Positions 36,859-49,298 of a DNA stretch of 64,000 nt are shown here, one piece after another. Where the stretch lies: contig CM055100.1 in assembly GCA_029204225.1 (NCBI GenBank), forward strand, positions 65,044,550 to 65,108,549, read 5' to 3'. The notes below the pieces were generated by a model, which did no database searches, had not been told where the DNA came from, and saw only the letters and a list, made by a program, of their open reading frames with translations. The position numbers were made by a program, and so were the translations under genes. The stretch is from Diphasiastrum complanatum (lineage: Eukaryota > Streptophyta > Lycopodiopsida > Lycopodiales > Lycopodiaceae). Position 1 is the first letter of the stretch; each line of letters opens with the position of its first letter.

Positions 36859-37327
36859 CAGTGTTGGGCGGGTATCAAAATTTTTGATACCAGCCAGTTT
36901 AGGGTATTGCAGTTTTTTAGAAAATGTAATACCAGTAAGGTATTAACATAAGGAGGTATAGGATTTGTAGACTGGTATAGACCGGGCTGGTATCACAAGG
37001 GTGATACCAGCCAGTTATCAACCCGGGTATCAACATGTACGAATTGCTATAAATATACTTTTTAAAGTGTAATATCATAATTTAAAATATAAAAAACTGA
37101 GATATCAAAAAAAAATACTAAAAATAGTACTACTATTGATACCACGACAAAAATCCACAAAATCTCTCCAACCTGGATATCAACATGAATAGTAAAATAG
37201 CTAATACTGGGTGTCTGGTTCTAGACCCTGGTATTAGAAATCAGATACCAGTCGGGTCGATTTTTTAATACCATGTTGATACCCATTATTGATACCAGTC
37301 GTGACCCTATATACCCGCCCAACACTA
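36859..37327. mobile_element. hAT-type MITE, 469 bp
   Basis: The ends are CAGTGTTGGGCGGGTAT and ATACCCGCCCAACACTA, an inverted pair of 17 bp with one terminal mismatch. The flanks GTATTTTC (36851-36858) and GTATTTTC (37328-37335) are a perfect 8-bp duplication. Eight-base duplications and the YA-G-G terminal pattern are typical of the hAT superfamily. The body has no coding sequence and many GATACC/GGTATC words that can pair with each other. It sits about 120 bp upstream of the TAF9 TATA box. Confidence 0.92.
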
Positions 37328-37639
37328 GTATTTTCTCATTGTGATGTCCTCATTTGTGTAATGAAGTGCTCTTGAACCTTTGGCTTCGGGGAGAGAAAGG
37401 AAAGTTTTAATCAACTCACCGCTTATTGAAAGACTAGCTACCTTGTTTTTTCTTTAACCCTTGGCAAGTGAGACGATGGGGAATGAATGTCCACCTTTCT
37501 TTCATGCTTGTGTTAAATGGATTGATGCAAGCTTATTGGCTAGTATAAGTCCTTGCCATGCTATTAGTACATTTTTTTGGAGTTGTTCTTGGCAACTCAA
37601 CATGCCAGGTAGGGTCCGCAATCCAAAAAACCACACTTA

Positions 37640-38042
37640 GGGTGGTTTCACATGGTGTGGGGGGTAAGTCCAAAAGCCCCAAATCCTTTACTTTGATTGG
37701 TGGAGCCACTTCAAGAGGCCTCCCCCCATTTCACAAGGAGTGAGAGTTGCCCCTAGGTGGCATCCCAAGTGGCATTGAAAAGTGCCAAGGTGAGGTAAGT
37801 CAAGATACTAGGGGAGTACTTTGGACCTCTTGGAGTATTGGGGGGTAAGTGGTGGGCCTTCTCTCTCTCCTCCAATGAAAACCATAAATACCTTATCTAA
37901 TTTGAATTTAAATAATAAATGCTTTGCCCTCCAAATGAAAAGGGGCTTTCACATGGAATGACTTGGAAGGACCTGGGCTTTCAAACCGGGGGTTAAGTGC
38001 AAATTCTGAAATGGCCCCGGACTCTTCCATGTGAAACCACCC
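37640..38042. mobile_element. Tourist/Harbinger-like MITE, 403 bp
   Basis: The ends are GGGTGGTTTCACATGG and CCATGTGAAACCACCC, a perfect 16-bp inverted pair, flanked by TTA (37637-37639) and TTA (38043-38045). A 3-bp TTA duplication is the PIF/Harbinger signature. There is no transposase; the 61-codon frame at its left end is not a gene. Confidence 0.9.
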
Positions 38043-38045
38043 TTA

Positions 38046-39439
38046 CTTGCCCCTACAGGTAAAGGACCCATACCACCTCATGTGCCACATCAACCTATAG
38101 GTAAGTATGAAAGGGGGATGAGCTTTATTTTTTGACTCAGACAATGGGAAAACTTCATTTTGAACTAGGGACTTGTCAAGCAGTCAAGTGTGAAAACACC
38201 CTAAAATCAAACCCATCAAATCAAATTTACTCTAATACACCTTGAACCTAGCGTCATTAAACCTTAAAGTAAGCATAAATCAACTTACTTCTATACAGTG
38301 AATGCCCACTTCTTTGCTTTATTCTCCCATTCAACATATCATCAATTTAAATCTAAGAGATTTCAATTTTGTGCTCTTTGGAAGAGAATGCCAATCATAC
38401 AAGGAGAGGGTTTTTTTTTTGTTTTTTTGTATTTTGTTGCATGTCTTCATTTGTGGAGTGGTGGAACTCATGACCTCATAGAAGATTGGAGAAAGAAAAA
38501 AGGGACTTCAAATCCTCAAAATAAAATCTGACCATCTCAACATAACAATGATCTTGAAACCATGGACTTTTTTGTACAACTAGGCCACTTGATAGGCAAG
38601 CAACATCTTTTCCATAGAAAGTAGGGCATTACAAGTTGACACTCTCAAAACTTCCATCTTTTAAACCTCTACTACACAAGTTTTCAATTTGCTTACAAAG
38701 TAGAAATTCCTCTAATAGGGAAGTGAGGAATCCACTTATAGACAGTAGTTTGGATATCAATCAAAGTTTTGTTGGCACTATATGTGTTTCATCTTCTAAT
38801 TATATTGTTCAAGTTTTGACTACATAATTGGGTTTTAGAAAAAGGTGAAAACAAATTTCATTGAATATCTACAAGTGAGGGAGCTTAAAACCCAACATTT
38901 TGAGTTTTTTGACACTTCACTATTGAAATTCACACGTGTGGGAGTGCCCAAAAGTGTGTTATTGATCTCCCAAGATGTTGTGATTGCACATAGATCACAC
39001 ATAGATTGAAAACCAAGATCTATTCCATTAATCTAAGGCAAGAGCACTTTTCTACATGCATAAATCAATCAAACAAGTACATTCACACGTGCGGAGACTT
39101 GTACTACAGCAAAAAAATTATGAAAATGCCTTCCTCTAGGGTAGAGAGAGAATCCACAATCAAGAAATTGAGTAGAGAGAGAAACCAATCTCATAACTCC
39201 AAAAACTTACATAGAATGAGTGTAAGTGTTATGTCCATGTCCTGTATAAGGAAATCAGAATAATTCCTGACATGGATAGCCGGTCACTCCAGTTGTATGT
39301 GGCTATTAGTTATGCTACATCATTTCGTATTAAATAATTAATAATCATATGAGGGCCCAAACCTTTAATTGGACATAGGAGCACATGCATGGTGAAGACT
39401 GCCTTAATACAAGAATAGGAGGTCAATAGCTCAATTTAG
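38046..39439. other. Non-genic stretch
   Basis: No recognised protein family. AT-rich with short open frames only; some CACACGTGTG-like words (38931, 39082) also occur in the copia LTRs, but there is no extended match. Confidence 0.4.
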
Positions 39440-40668
39440 GTTGGACCAAAAATTGGGGTTTTTGGGCTATAGAAACCATGTTTGACTAGAATCAGAACTT
39501 TCAGTGATTGCATGCAATGATTTACAGGGATTAGGATCAGATTGCACTTATTTGTAGATTTTCTGCAATTGGTCAAAATTGGTCAAAACCAAGGTTTTTT
39601 GATGTTTTTTGGACTAATTTTGGGGTAAATCAAAATTCTTAGCCAAGACTTGGTATGAATGTTCTCAGAGATGTAATAAAGTTGTCCCAGAGCTGTCATG
39701 AAGTTTGGTAGGGATTAGACACCATTAGGGAGCTCAAAACACCAAAAATTAGTGTATTTTTTATGAGCTTTGAGCATGAATACCTGTTAATTGGGGGTTT
39801 AAACCTGTTGGTTCTTGTTACAAGCTTAAAGATATATTTAATTGCCTCTGATTTAAGCCATCATGCATCCAATTTGGATAGATGTGCATTAGACACCAAC
39901 ATATTGAAGTTTTGCTTGTTGAAGGAGGCCAAAAATGCATTTTTTGCATGATCTAGGCTTATGATTGCTTGCTGGACCTGTTAGAAGCTTCTATGCCTCT
40001 CTAATGAACCTTATTAGAGTGTTTATAACCTCTGATCCAAGGCTTATTGGGCTAGGATGCAAATTTTTGATGATTTCTCTCTCCAAAAGTGCACCCTCCT
40101 ACCTGTTTTTTGTGCATTTACAACTCGCACGTGTGAAGCCTAGGTGTAAGAGTGACATGGCAACTACCTTGTAGACCCACTCTCCCTCCATAATGTGCTT
40201 TACAGCGACCAATTTGGTGTCCTGTAGAGAAAGTTGTGGTTGTCTAAAGTTTGGCAATTTTTGAGCTAAAATTTGCAAAATTTTGGAAATGTTCTGATGC
40301 ATGCATGCTTGTCAGTCATTGTAGTGCATGTCTGTTGATGAAAATGTATGCATAGACCTGTATGCATGCATGGATGCATGTTGCATGCGTAATCAATGAT
40401 TTGATCGGTAGATTTTTTGCATGTAGCTATTTTTGAAAATTCTAGATCAAAAAGCAGATTTCCTAGTAGGTTATTTTCGAAAAGTTTTCATTTTTTTCAA
40501 AAAATTCTGTGCATGGCAAGTTAGTTGCATGCAGGATGTTTCGAAATGATCTCGATCTGTGACAGTGCATGTGAATTTGTAGAATCGATCTTCTTAATCG
40601 ATTTTCACAGTTGGTCCATTTCGAACAGATTTCGAAAATCCCAGTTTTTTTGTAAATTTTATGTTTGG
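39440..40668 (+). repeat. Interspersed repeat R1, copy 2
   Basis: Collinear with 6640-7695 in the same orientation, longer by indels (an extra stretch of about 70 bp around 40150-40215). Shared words include TTTGAGCATGAATACCTGTTA-type sequence and CTTGTTACAAGCTT. It ends where the minus-strand gypsy remnant begins. Confidence 0.8.
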
Positions 40669-40734
40669 TCCTATTAAGTTCTTATCGTTTAAATCAGTCT
40701 GATATTAATTTTGCAAAATTTTGACTTTAATGAA

Positions 40735-41345
40735 TGAAAGTTCATTTAGTTCACCAATCTGACTAAGTGCATCCGCAACTTGGTTAGAGCTGCCCTTGAC
40801 ATATCGAATCTCATGATCAAATTCCTGCATAAGCTCAGCCCAGCGAGCTTTACGACCCCTCAGATCGTTTGATTACAAAATTACTTCAGAGGCTAGTGAT
40901 CTGTATACACTATAAACTGACTACCATAAAGGTAATGTCTCCAAGTTTTAAGTGCATGTATCATAGCAAATAACTCCTTATCATGAATTGTATAACGCAA
41001 TTGAGGCCCCGTGAGTTTCTTGTATTCAAACGCTACCGGCCTATCATCTTGTAGAAGAACTGCTCCTATCGCTAAATCACTTGCGTCAGTTCTCATGAGT
41101 AAGGTATATCAGGATTCATGATCTGTAAAACAGGAGCTGAAGCAACCATTTGCTTGAGTTTTTCAAAGCATTGGTTCAATTCATCATTCCACTTAATAGG
41201 CTCACTAGGTTGACCTTTCTTTTTCTTTTTGTTAACTCTGCCTTTAGTCAAATTATGTTAAGGTGTTGCCACTTCTGCATAATTCTCAATTGACTTACGA
41301 AAGAAAACTATAAAACCGAGAAAGACCTTGCTGAGTAATATCGGC
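40735..41345 (-). pseudogene. Gypsy RT connection and RNase H remnant
   Basis: The minus-strand frame 40893-41096 encodes MRTDASDLAIGAVLLQDDRP, VAFEYKKLTGPQLRYTIHDK and ELFAMIHALKTWRHYLYGSQ, a classic Ty3/gypsy RNase H. Upstream on this strand (41100-41345) are the FLGFIVFFRKSIENYAEVAT-like connection and IKWNDELNQCFEKLKQMVAS with stops. Downstream (40735-40892) lie RGRKARW- and DALSQIGEL-like remains. Several frameshifts. Confidence 0.85.
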
Positions 41346-41349
41346 CAGT

Positions 41350-42110
41350 TATGAAGATTCTAAAGTTTTCACAAATAGTTGATGATTGGATCTCGACTAA
41401 TTAAGCAAATTTTGCATGTCAAGAAATCAATATGGTAGATGATAATGCAAGACAAATAATTAGTCGTGAAGAAATACATAAACACATACAGTCTGAGACG
41501 AAACTGAACGCAATAAAGCATAGTATTGATTCAAAATGAAACAGAAGTAAATGAGTACAATAAGTTGCGGATTGAAGCCATGTATCCTATGCTATCTCTA
41601 AACGACTAAAAATGAAAAGTATGAATTAATGCGCAATGCTGATGAGCAGTAGCGCAATAAGAATCTCTAAAACAACTCTAAGAAGTGAGCTATAATGCTC
41701 ATGAGTGTTCAAGCTCACAAGCTCGAGAGAGAGAGAGAGCTAACTATTCAAAGGCTTCTGATAATTTTGATGTTCAATGAATTAATCTGTATGAATATGA
41801 ACAGCTATTTATACTAAGAAATTAGGTCATCAATTGCGATCACCAATTGGTTGATTATCCGTTGGCATCCATCCGGTCCTTGTCATTGATTGCTGATAAG
41901 CGGTGAAATTGGCCGTAAACTTTCTGTCTGCATAAATGAATCAAAATTGTAGCTCTGTAGAAATTAACTAAAACAGCCACAAGGCGATACTGTCGGATTT
42001 TTCACAAAAGTCGAAAAAGACGAAGGTGCCCTTAAATCTCATTTAGGGTTGCCCCACACTTTGCCAGAGTCATTTCCTTAATATTTGAGGCTCTCTGGAA
42101 AAAGAAAATA
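41350..42110 (-). repeat. Copia LTR remnant, left piece
   Basis: Matches the 48178 LTR in order: AATGAGTACAATAAGTTGCG, ATGCTCATGAGTGTTCAAGC, TCACAAGCTCGAGAGAG and GAACAGCTATTTATACTAAG. The TGTTGGA terminus is absent on the left. It is separated from its right piece (43260-43480) by about 1.1 kb holding repeat R2. Confidence 0.7.
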
Positions 42111-42185
42111 TGCGACTCTGCATATGTTGGCTGATTCTGACGAATCCCCAAGATACTCAGACAGAGCAACTCTCATCTTAGACCG

Positions 42186-43070
42186 AGGAGGTCTCTGAGA
42201 AGACGAGACCAAGAAAGACTGAGAGCCGAGAAATACTAGCTAGAAAAGACATGCAAGAACTGTGTAAGCCTCATTGTGAATCCCGAAAGATGGAATGACC
42301 ATGTGGGAACTATTATTTCTAGGCAAATGTATTAAATGCAAGTAGACTCACTCCTCTTAAAGAAAGTAGAGTGAGCCACCTTTTGATGGTGACCTTTAGT
42401 AGAGAGTATTATTCCACTTGTAAATTGTGAAATGTGGAAATTCCACTAGGATGCCACCTAAGGAGCTCTCTTGCTTATTTAAGAGACTCCCTCTTTGAGT
42501 AGAGGTGCTTTTTGTGAATTGTATCAACTCCATGCTGAAATGAGAAGAGCCTTCACGAGTTTGGTGCATCCATTGAGCTCCTTGATCATGCTTGTTTCTT
42601 GAGTGATGCATTTATGATCTTGCCCTTCCCTCCTTTTGTGTGTGGTTGTGGACTGTAGAGTGGATTAGATTTGTTGCTTTCCTAGAGTGGATTAGTTTCT
42701 TTTCTTGTTTGTGGATTAATGTAGGAACCAGCATTCAGGTAAACTAAATAGGCTGGATCTGTGGTGTAGTTCTTGCATATCTCTTTATAGTCCAATTCTT
42801 GATGTCCTTGGGATGTCCAAGAATCAAAAGACTGGTTGGTTTCTTGATTCTTGGACTTCTAACATGTTGTAGATTAGTTCTTGTTTCTTGTCTTGTCAAT
42901 TTATGCAAGTGTAGCTCAGTTTAGTAATGCTTAGGTTCTAATTTAGTTCGTTTTAGAGTAGATAGCTATAGAATCTACTGAACATTCGTTTGGGTTGCAC
43001 GCTGATCTGTAAATGAATGTTCATGGCTTGCATCTTGTTTAGAATGTAAGTGCGTTCAAGAGAGTTTGAC
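42186..43070 (+). repeat. Interspersed repeat R2, copy 1
   Basis: About 880 bp is collinear with 50375-51255. Shared words are GGTCTCTGAGA, GATGGAATGACCATGT, GAGTGAGCCACCTTTTGATG, GAGCTCCTTGATCATG and GATTCTTGGACTT. No coding sequence. TATTTAAG followed by AATAAA-like signals in copy 2 make an LTR plausible. It lies between the two pieces of a copia LTR and so probably inserted there. Confidence 0.75.
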
Positions 43071-43259
43071 CCTGAGTAGTCCTCTGACAGGCAGGACAAA
43101 AATATACTACAACATCAATCTGTTCCCTTCTGCCTAATCTGGGTCTTTAAACAAGAAAGATAATCTCAAGAAGAGCCCACCGTCTCTGCTGATAGGCAGA
43201 AGTAAGAAAGAATTAATTTTAAGAAAACCAACCAATCCTCTGGAGTACGGGATCTGTCA

Positions 43260-43480
43260 ACAACATATTTGCACGAGATTCCTGACAGGTGAAAAATGCG
43301 AAAAAGACGACGTTGTATTTTTACACGAGATTTCTGTTAGACAAAAAATGCCACACTATTGTAAACTTCGTGTAATTCTGCAGACTATGTAAACACACAA
43401 AAAAATTTGCAGAACTGGATAAACAATGGATGAAGATTAAAACCGATTAGACGATTGGTAAGAAGGAGAATAATCCAACA
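43260..43480 (-). repeat. Copia LTR remnant, right piece
   Basis: Ends AGAATAATCCAACA, the outer terminus seen in the 48178-49174 LTR (GATAATAATCCAACA), and contains GATGAAGATTAAAACCGATTAG matching GATGAAGATTAGAAGTTGATTAG. Directly after it the plus-strand copia F coding sequence begins. Confidence 0.75.
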
Positions 43481-44311
43481 CTTCACACTATTGCCAATTC
43501 AAGAGGGAGATCAAGGACAAGCATCAAATCAGAATGTTGTGCCCCAGACTCCAGAGCTGCAGGAAGACGAAGATCAATTCCACGAATCGGAAACATTCGA
43601 GCAACAACAAATCGAACCCAGAAGGTCAACAAGACAAAGAAGACCTCCAGATCGATACATTGACAATCTTCAGTGGAGCGAAGACACACAATTCGAGTAC
43701 TACAATTTCACTGAAGTTACAACTACATATCTAGAAGCTATCCAGAGTCCAGAGGGAAAATTCTGGAACAGACAATGTCAGAGGAGATCAAATCAATGAG
43801 GCGAAATGAGGCATGGACACTAGAGCCACTGTTCGAAAACAAAAAGATCATCGACTGCAAGTGGGTTTACAAAAGAAAAATAAAATCAGATGACACTGTT
43901 AGACATTACAAAGCAAGGCTTGTTGCAAAGGACTACACACAAAGGTACGGACTCGATTATTTCGACACATATTCGCCAATGGTGAAAATGACAAGCATTC
44001 GACTGCTCCTTGCATATGCTACACAATACAATATGAAAATCCACCGGATTGATATAAAGACAGCCTTTCTCCACGGAGATCTAGAGGAAGAAATTTTTAT
44101 GAAACAGCCTGAAAGATTTAAAGACCCCGACAATCGACAATATGTCTATCGGTTGCAAAAATGCATTTATGGTCTGAAGCAGGCATCACGATGGTACAAG
44201 AAGATCGACAGTCTTCTGAAGTTTCTAGACTTCAGTCCTACACAACCAGACTGCAATGTCTACATAAAGAGAGTAGGAAGAGATTTTGTGATTGACTATT
44301 TTCGTGGATGA
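43481..44311 (+). pseudogene. Copia linker and reverse transcriptase N-terminal half (copia F)
   Basis: Frame 43455-43799 includes RRSTRQRRPPDRYIDNLQWS, the linker. After a frame change, 43775-44311 has MSEEIKSMRRNEAWTLEPLF, IDCKWVYKRKIKSDDTVRHY, IDIKTAFLHGDLEEEIFMKQ and CIYGLKQASRWYKKIDSLLK. The frame is lost just before the catalytic site: VDDSL is present at 44303-44317 but one frame away. Upstream gag, protease and integrase are missing; the sequence starts abruptly next to an LTR end of another element. Confidence 0.88.
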
Positions 44312-45295
44312 TTCTCTTATGATAAATCCTTGATGCTAACTAAGGACACGAAGAGTCATATTTTTGAATATTATGAAATCACAGATCTGGGAGAAGCAAC
44401 GAAATGCCTTGGGCTGGAGATCAGAAGAGATCGAATAAAAGACAAAATACATTTGAGTCAGTCAGAATACACCAGGAAAGTGCTAAATAGTATTGAATGA
44501 TGGACTGCAAAGAAAAAACCACAGCAATGATAGTTGGAGCCAAATTGACGAAGCATGATTGCCCAAAAATAGAGGAAGAAAAACAGAAAATGAAAGTTAT
44601 ACCCTACCAAAACCTGCTTGGTAGTCTAATGTACCTTACAATTTATACCAGACCCGATTTGGCTTTCTCTGTCTATGCTTTAAGCCAATTCTCTTCCAAT
44701 CTTGGCATGGCGCATTGGCAAATGGCAAAACGAATCCTGCAATATCTGAAGGGTACCCAAAATATGGTTTTAAATTTACAGAGCAGACAGCAAAAGAAAA
44801 GGATTCGAGCTGCACCACTATAGTGATGCAAGCTGGGCAAGCGAAAAGATGACAACAAGTCCGTGACAGGAGGATGTTCAATAGCGTGCGGAGTAGCAAT
44901 CAGCTGGATATGTAAAAAGCAAACCTTGGTGGCTCAATAATCATGCGAAGCTGAATATGTCGCAGCTTCAAAGGTGGCGAATAAGGTAGTTTGGTTGCAG
45001 ATGATGTTGGAGGCAATTGGCATACCACAAGGAGAACCATGCACGATGATGATGGATTCTCAAAGTGCCATATATCTGTCTTAGGATCCTGTCTTCCATT
45101 CAAAGACAAAACATACACCTCTGAAGTACCATCATATTCGAGATTTGATCTCGAAAGGAGAGCTCAGTGTCTAGTACATAAAGTCTGAAGACATGATTGC
45201 TGATCTGCTCAAGAAGCCGTTCGACAAACCACACTTCGCAAAGCAAAGAAAGACAATTGGATTAAACATACAGAGTTGCAAGCCTCAAGAGGGAG
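44312..45295 (+). pseudogene. Copia RT C-terminus and RNase H (copia F)
   Basis: Plus-strand pieces: EITDLGEATKCLGLEIRRDR, then 44497-44823 with YQNLLGSLMYLTIYTRPDLA and SQFSSNLGMAHWQMAKRILQ. Then come CEAEYVAASKVANKVVWLQM, the DSQSAIYLS block and SKTKHTPLKYHHIRDLISKG, and ADLLKKPFDKPHFAKQR at the end. Stops and shifts separate these. The polypurine tract CAAGAGGGAG follows at 45286-45295. Confidence 0.88.
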
Positions 45296-45683
45296 TGTCG
45301 AAAATTGTGAACTCTTGCAACTTTGTCATGAAGCGAAGCGAATGACAAAAATACCCAAAAACCCTAAAGCACGAAACGAAATCACATGACATGAACAAAA
45401 ACGATTCAGGCTACCACCTGGCAGCTCGACGAGCATGGCATATTGAACTCAACGCTCAGCTGAAACAATTAGCCATAATAGAGAATAACTAACTAGTTGA
45501 TTAACATTTACTTGTCTTGTAATTCTCTGTTTAGTTGTCTTGTAAATTCCACATAGTGGAGATATATACACAATATGGATCAACACGAATTAGTGTAGAA
45601 GAGTAGAATAGAATCAGAAAAGAGAGACGAAAATAGTTGTGCATAAAAGTTTACCAGCGAGCAGAACACAACAATTGAGCTGA
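45296..45683 (+). repeat. Probable 3' LTR of copia F
   Basis: Starts TGTCGAAAATTGTGAAC directly after the polypurine tract. A TATA-like GATATATACACAATATG lies at about 45558. The right end is placed at AACACAACA by the CA rule only; no second copy confirms it. Confidence 0.5.
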
Positions 45684-46200
45684 GTGTCAAGCTGCTTAGG
45701 AAAAATAGTAATAATTCTTCCTCAGAGAACACGATGAAAGTTTGCATAAATCAAACTAATATCAATGTCTTCATCGGGTCTGTTTCTGGTCTATGTACTA
45801 ATAGAACAGTTTTTACCTTGATTGAATATAGCATGCGAAATTAAAAGACAATTTTAGACAATCAGAAACAATTGATAAAAAACAAATTTATATAACTATG
45901 AATCTGAATCATCAATATACATCTCTTATTGTCTTATCTCGTTGTTGTGTCTTTGATTGAGTGAGTGAGTTACAACAAGTAGTGCACATGTATTTATATT
46001 GTTACAGGATAGGTCTTTTGGCCTTTTAGTTCTATAATAGTAGATCTAACCGTTACGACGATTAATATTCAAATAAATGCTATGTTTTCAGGCTTGAATA
46101 ATTTATGTTCGCGAATTATTCACGACAGTTTGTCTCTTGCGAATTGTTCGTGACACTTTGTCTCTTCGCGACATCTTCGTGTTTCACGAATTGTTCGCAA
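45684..46200. other. Non-coding stretch with TTCGCGAA-type tandem repeats
   Basis: No protein. At 46107-46200 units of GCGAATTGTTCGTGACACTT with variants recur about three times; similar TTCGCGAA words occur in the LTR at 27118-28159, so this may be a decayed LTR of the same group. Confidence 0.45.
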
Positions 46201-46214
46201 TAGTTGACAGGTTT

Positions 46215-46760
46215 GAGCTTGAAGAAGAATCAAGAATATACCTCGGTTGTTGCTAGCGCATAACTCGAATCCTACCAAAAAACCTTGTTCAGTCTTTTCA
46301 TCGAGTTTCTTTCTCAACTTGTCTGGTATGTGCATATAAACTGCACATCCGAATGTCCGAACATGTGCTAGATTTGGCTTCGACTTCCAACATGTCTCAT
46401 GTGAGTTTTATCCGGTATTTGAAATTTCAGAATTCGATTCTGAAGATAGTTCGACGTGGCCACTGCTTCCGCCCACAACTGTTTTGGTGCTTTCGCATGA
46501 GCCATCATACACCTGGCAACTTCCATAAGTGTACGATTTCTTCATTCAGCTATTCCATTGTGCTGAGGTGTGTACGATGCAGTCTTAGTATGCATAATAC
46601 CTCGATCAGTACAATAAGCTTTGAATTCGTTGGAAATGTACTCACCTCCATGATCTGTGCGAATCTGCTTCAATTTATTGCTTGTCTGCTTCTCAGCCCA
46701 ATTCGTATACTTAACAGATTTCTCGAAAGCCTCTGATTTTGTATGAATAAAGTATACTAC
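46215..46760 (-). pseudogene. Copia integrase (copia E)
   Basis: The minus strand encodes YFIHTKSEAFEKSVKYTNWA, KQIRTDHGGEYISNEFKAYC (second Asp) and TPQHNGIAE, then a TGA where Arg or Lys is expected, and RNRTLMEVARCMMAHAKAPK. After a shift come MHIPDKLRKKLDEKTEQGFL and VGFE. Homology stops at about 46215; no RT or RNase H follows. Confidence 0.82.
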
Positions 46761-47122
46761 AACAAACTTGCTGAAGTGCTCCTATCGATAATTCTGCATT
46801 GATTAGACTCAAAATCCACCTTATGACCTAAATTTGTGATTCTACTTACTAATAATAGATTTTTAAAGAGTTTAGAAACATACAAGACTTTTGACAGTAG
46901 TTTGAATTGATCATGCTGGGACCTTAATCTTACAGTATCTTCACCTTCAATAGTGTGAGTGCTATTGTCACCAAGATGAACATACTTCTTTGTGTTGTAA
47001 GGCATATAGGAGTGAAAGATCTCATGATGATTGGTCATATATTGGGTAGCTCCAGAATCCAAAAACCAAGAATCATCCAAAAATGCTTTTTGGTCTTTGA
47101 CCATAAAAGTGCCTTCGTCCAT
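46757..47122 (-). pseudogene. Copia protease (copia E)
   Basis: A 121-codon minus-strand frame with SWFLDSGATQYMTNHHEIFH (DSG catalytic motif intact), then LGDNSTHTIEGEDTV and KVLYVSKLFKNLLLVSRI. Best preserved protease of the family that includes the 2713-2900 fragment. The upstream zinc knuckle (47210-47260) is legible in another frame as RRCFVGIASTISMRIGLQSS-like shifted sequence only. Confidence 0.88.
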
Positions 47123-47538
47123 TTCGACTTCAGCAGATGCTAAAACTATATTTGCTATTTGATCAAGTTGCTTGGCTGCATTCTTAGCTTTGAGAACTCT
47201 GCAATCCTATTCTCATGCTTATTGTGCTTGCAATACCTACAAAACATCTTCTTCTTCGATTGTGGATTCGATGATTGTCCTTGACCTTGAGTCGGCTTTT
47301 GATTCGATGCAGACCACTTGGAGCCTTTCTGCTTCTTTCGTTTTGAGCCTTTGTTGATATTTAGAGCATAAGATGAAGAAGTAGACGAAGTGTCTTGACT
47401 TCTTCGATTATCTTCTTACAGCAACATAGTGATAACTCTAGTAAAAGTTAAATCTGAGTGTGTCGATATGATCATCACCCAGTTCTCATATGTAGGGGGC
47501 CAAGCTTGAAAGCAATGTCATAATTGCATCTTGATCGT

Positions 47539-47960
47539 CTATGACTGATGATCCGACTGCAGCCATCTGTTGAAAGAGATTTGTAACTGGTTAATGTGAC
47601 TTTGAAGAGAATCACTATTTGACATCTTGAGTGTCAAGAATCTCCTTCGTAGATGTAACTTGGTAGTTACATCTCTCATATCATATAGTGAGCTAAGGAT
47701 GTTCCAAACTTCTTTCAAAGTTTTGACTTCAGCTATGTCGCCAATCCGAGTATCTGATATATTGAGGATAATAAGTGCGAAAGCTTTACCATTCTTCGAA
47801 TTCCACTTTGAGTCGACTTCGTCATCTTCAGGCTTTACTTTGATACCTGTAACAACATCCCACAACTCATTGGAGATTAGCAATGTCTTTATCTTAAATT
47901 TTCACAAATGATAATTGGATCCATTCAGCTTGTCAGCGACAGGACCGGCTTTACTTTGAG
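47539..47960 (-). pseudogene. Copia gag N-terminal region (copia E)
   Basis: Minus-strand frame 47539-47883 has ELWDVVTGIKVKPEDDEVDS, GKAFALIILNISDTRIGDIA and EVWNILSSLYDMRDVTTKLH, then SDSLQSHINQL. The true start lies about 47957 (MDSQSKAGPVADKLNGSNYH-like), separated by one frame change. Closest in this window to the gag at 26547-26970. Confidence 0.85.
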
Positions 47961-48165
47961 AATCCATCTGGAACTTTAGTTTGTCGATTGTATCAATGAT
48001 GTTAACAGAGCGCTACAATTAGAAATCATTTCTCTGATACTAAAACTAATGCTATGAACTGAAGAATATGATATCAATTTGATATCATGAAAGATATCAA
48101 GTATTAGAGCTCTAATATAACAGATCGCTCTGATATCATAAAGGTAATAGCAAATTAAAGAATTC

Positions 48166-48177
48166 GCTCTGATACCA
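48166..48177 (-). other. Primer-binding site of copia E
   Basis: The minus strand reads TGGTATCAGAGC immediately inside the LTR, about 200 bp upstream of gag. Confidence 0.88.
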
Positions 48178-49174
48178 TGTTGGAAAGAGGTGTGAAAAGA
48201 TAGGTCGAAGACTCAAATAAAAAAATTTGAACGACAAGAATTAACATTTATCGTGCGCAGCGGAATAAACTATCTTTCTCTTTCAACAATAGTGATAGAA
48301 ATCACGTTCGATCTTATAGTAATTAACTTTAAAATCATTAGTACTACAGTGATTACATAGCCAAATATTAAGCATTGAATTACCAAACAAATAATCAGTT
48401 CGCGAAGAACTACAAAGATGCATACATTCTGATATGAAGTTGAACGCAATAAGAAGATAGATTGATTCAGTATGAAAATAAAACAATTGTAAATGAGTAC
48501 AACAAGTTGCGGATCGAAGCCGTGTACTCCAAGCTATCTCTAAGCGACTAATATACGTCTGAATTAAGCGCAACTACTGATAAGCAGAAGCACAATAGCA
48601 ATCTCTAATCAACTCTAAAGAAATGAGCTAGAATGCTCAAGAGTGTCCAAGCTCACAGGCTTGAGAGAAAACGCTAATTATTCAATACTTTGATGATACT
48701 CGTTACTTGTTGAAGTATGAGCAGCTATTTATACTAAGCAAATGCGGCAACGTCCAATTAGTAGGACAACTATTAGGTTGTAGATCATACTGGCCAGTGG
48801 GCCATAGTGAGCTAGCAACCATTCAGTTGGTAATTCCTAGAAATTTACATGCTATAAGATTAGGGCAAGTCTTTAGCTTCAAGACGAGTGGAATGTTAAC
48901 TGTCAATCGATCGACATGGCCGAAGTGGTCGAAGTGATTGAAGTGGCTGAAGTTACCAAAGTGGATGAAGTCTTCGAAGTGGCCGAAGTCACCGAAGTGC
49001 CCGAAGTCTTCAAAGTTTGTCAATGTTGTCAATAAACGTCGTGGCCACTTGTGAGCCATTTCCAAGTAGTTTTGCAGAATGTCTAGAAACGCGAAGAAAA
49101 CTGCAGGTCTAGATAAATGAAGTTGGATGAAGATTAGAAGTTGATTAGTCGATTAGTAGGATAATAATCCAACA
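48178..49174 (-). repeat. Copia E 5' LTR, 997 bp, complete
   Basis: On the plus strand it opens TGTTGGAAAGAGGTG and closes GGATAATAATCCAACA, a perfect TGTTGGA/TCCAACA terminal pair. It adjoins the primer-binding site. It holds a minisatellite at 48915-49018. Related, less complete LTRs lie at 5588, 27118, 41350 and 43260. Confidence 0.92.
48915..49018. repeat. Minisatellite in the copia E LTR (12-bp unit)
   Basis: About nine units of GAAGTGGCCGAAGT type, with variants GAAGTGATTGAAGT and GAAGTCTTCGAAGT. On the minus strand it reads as repeated Asp-His/Asn-Phe-Gly. It lies in the part of the LTR where other family members carry different tandem arrays. Confidence 0.88.
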
Positions 49175-49298
49175 CTGGAAACAAATTGAGGCCTAGGAGG
49201 CTAATAGTGTCCTCTTCTGTGTTCTCAATGGTTGTGTTGCGGATTGTAGAAGCAATAAAAAGATGAATGGCCCATGAAATCATAGATTTCACATCTGA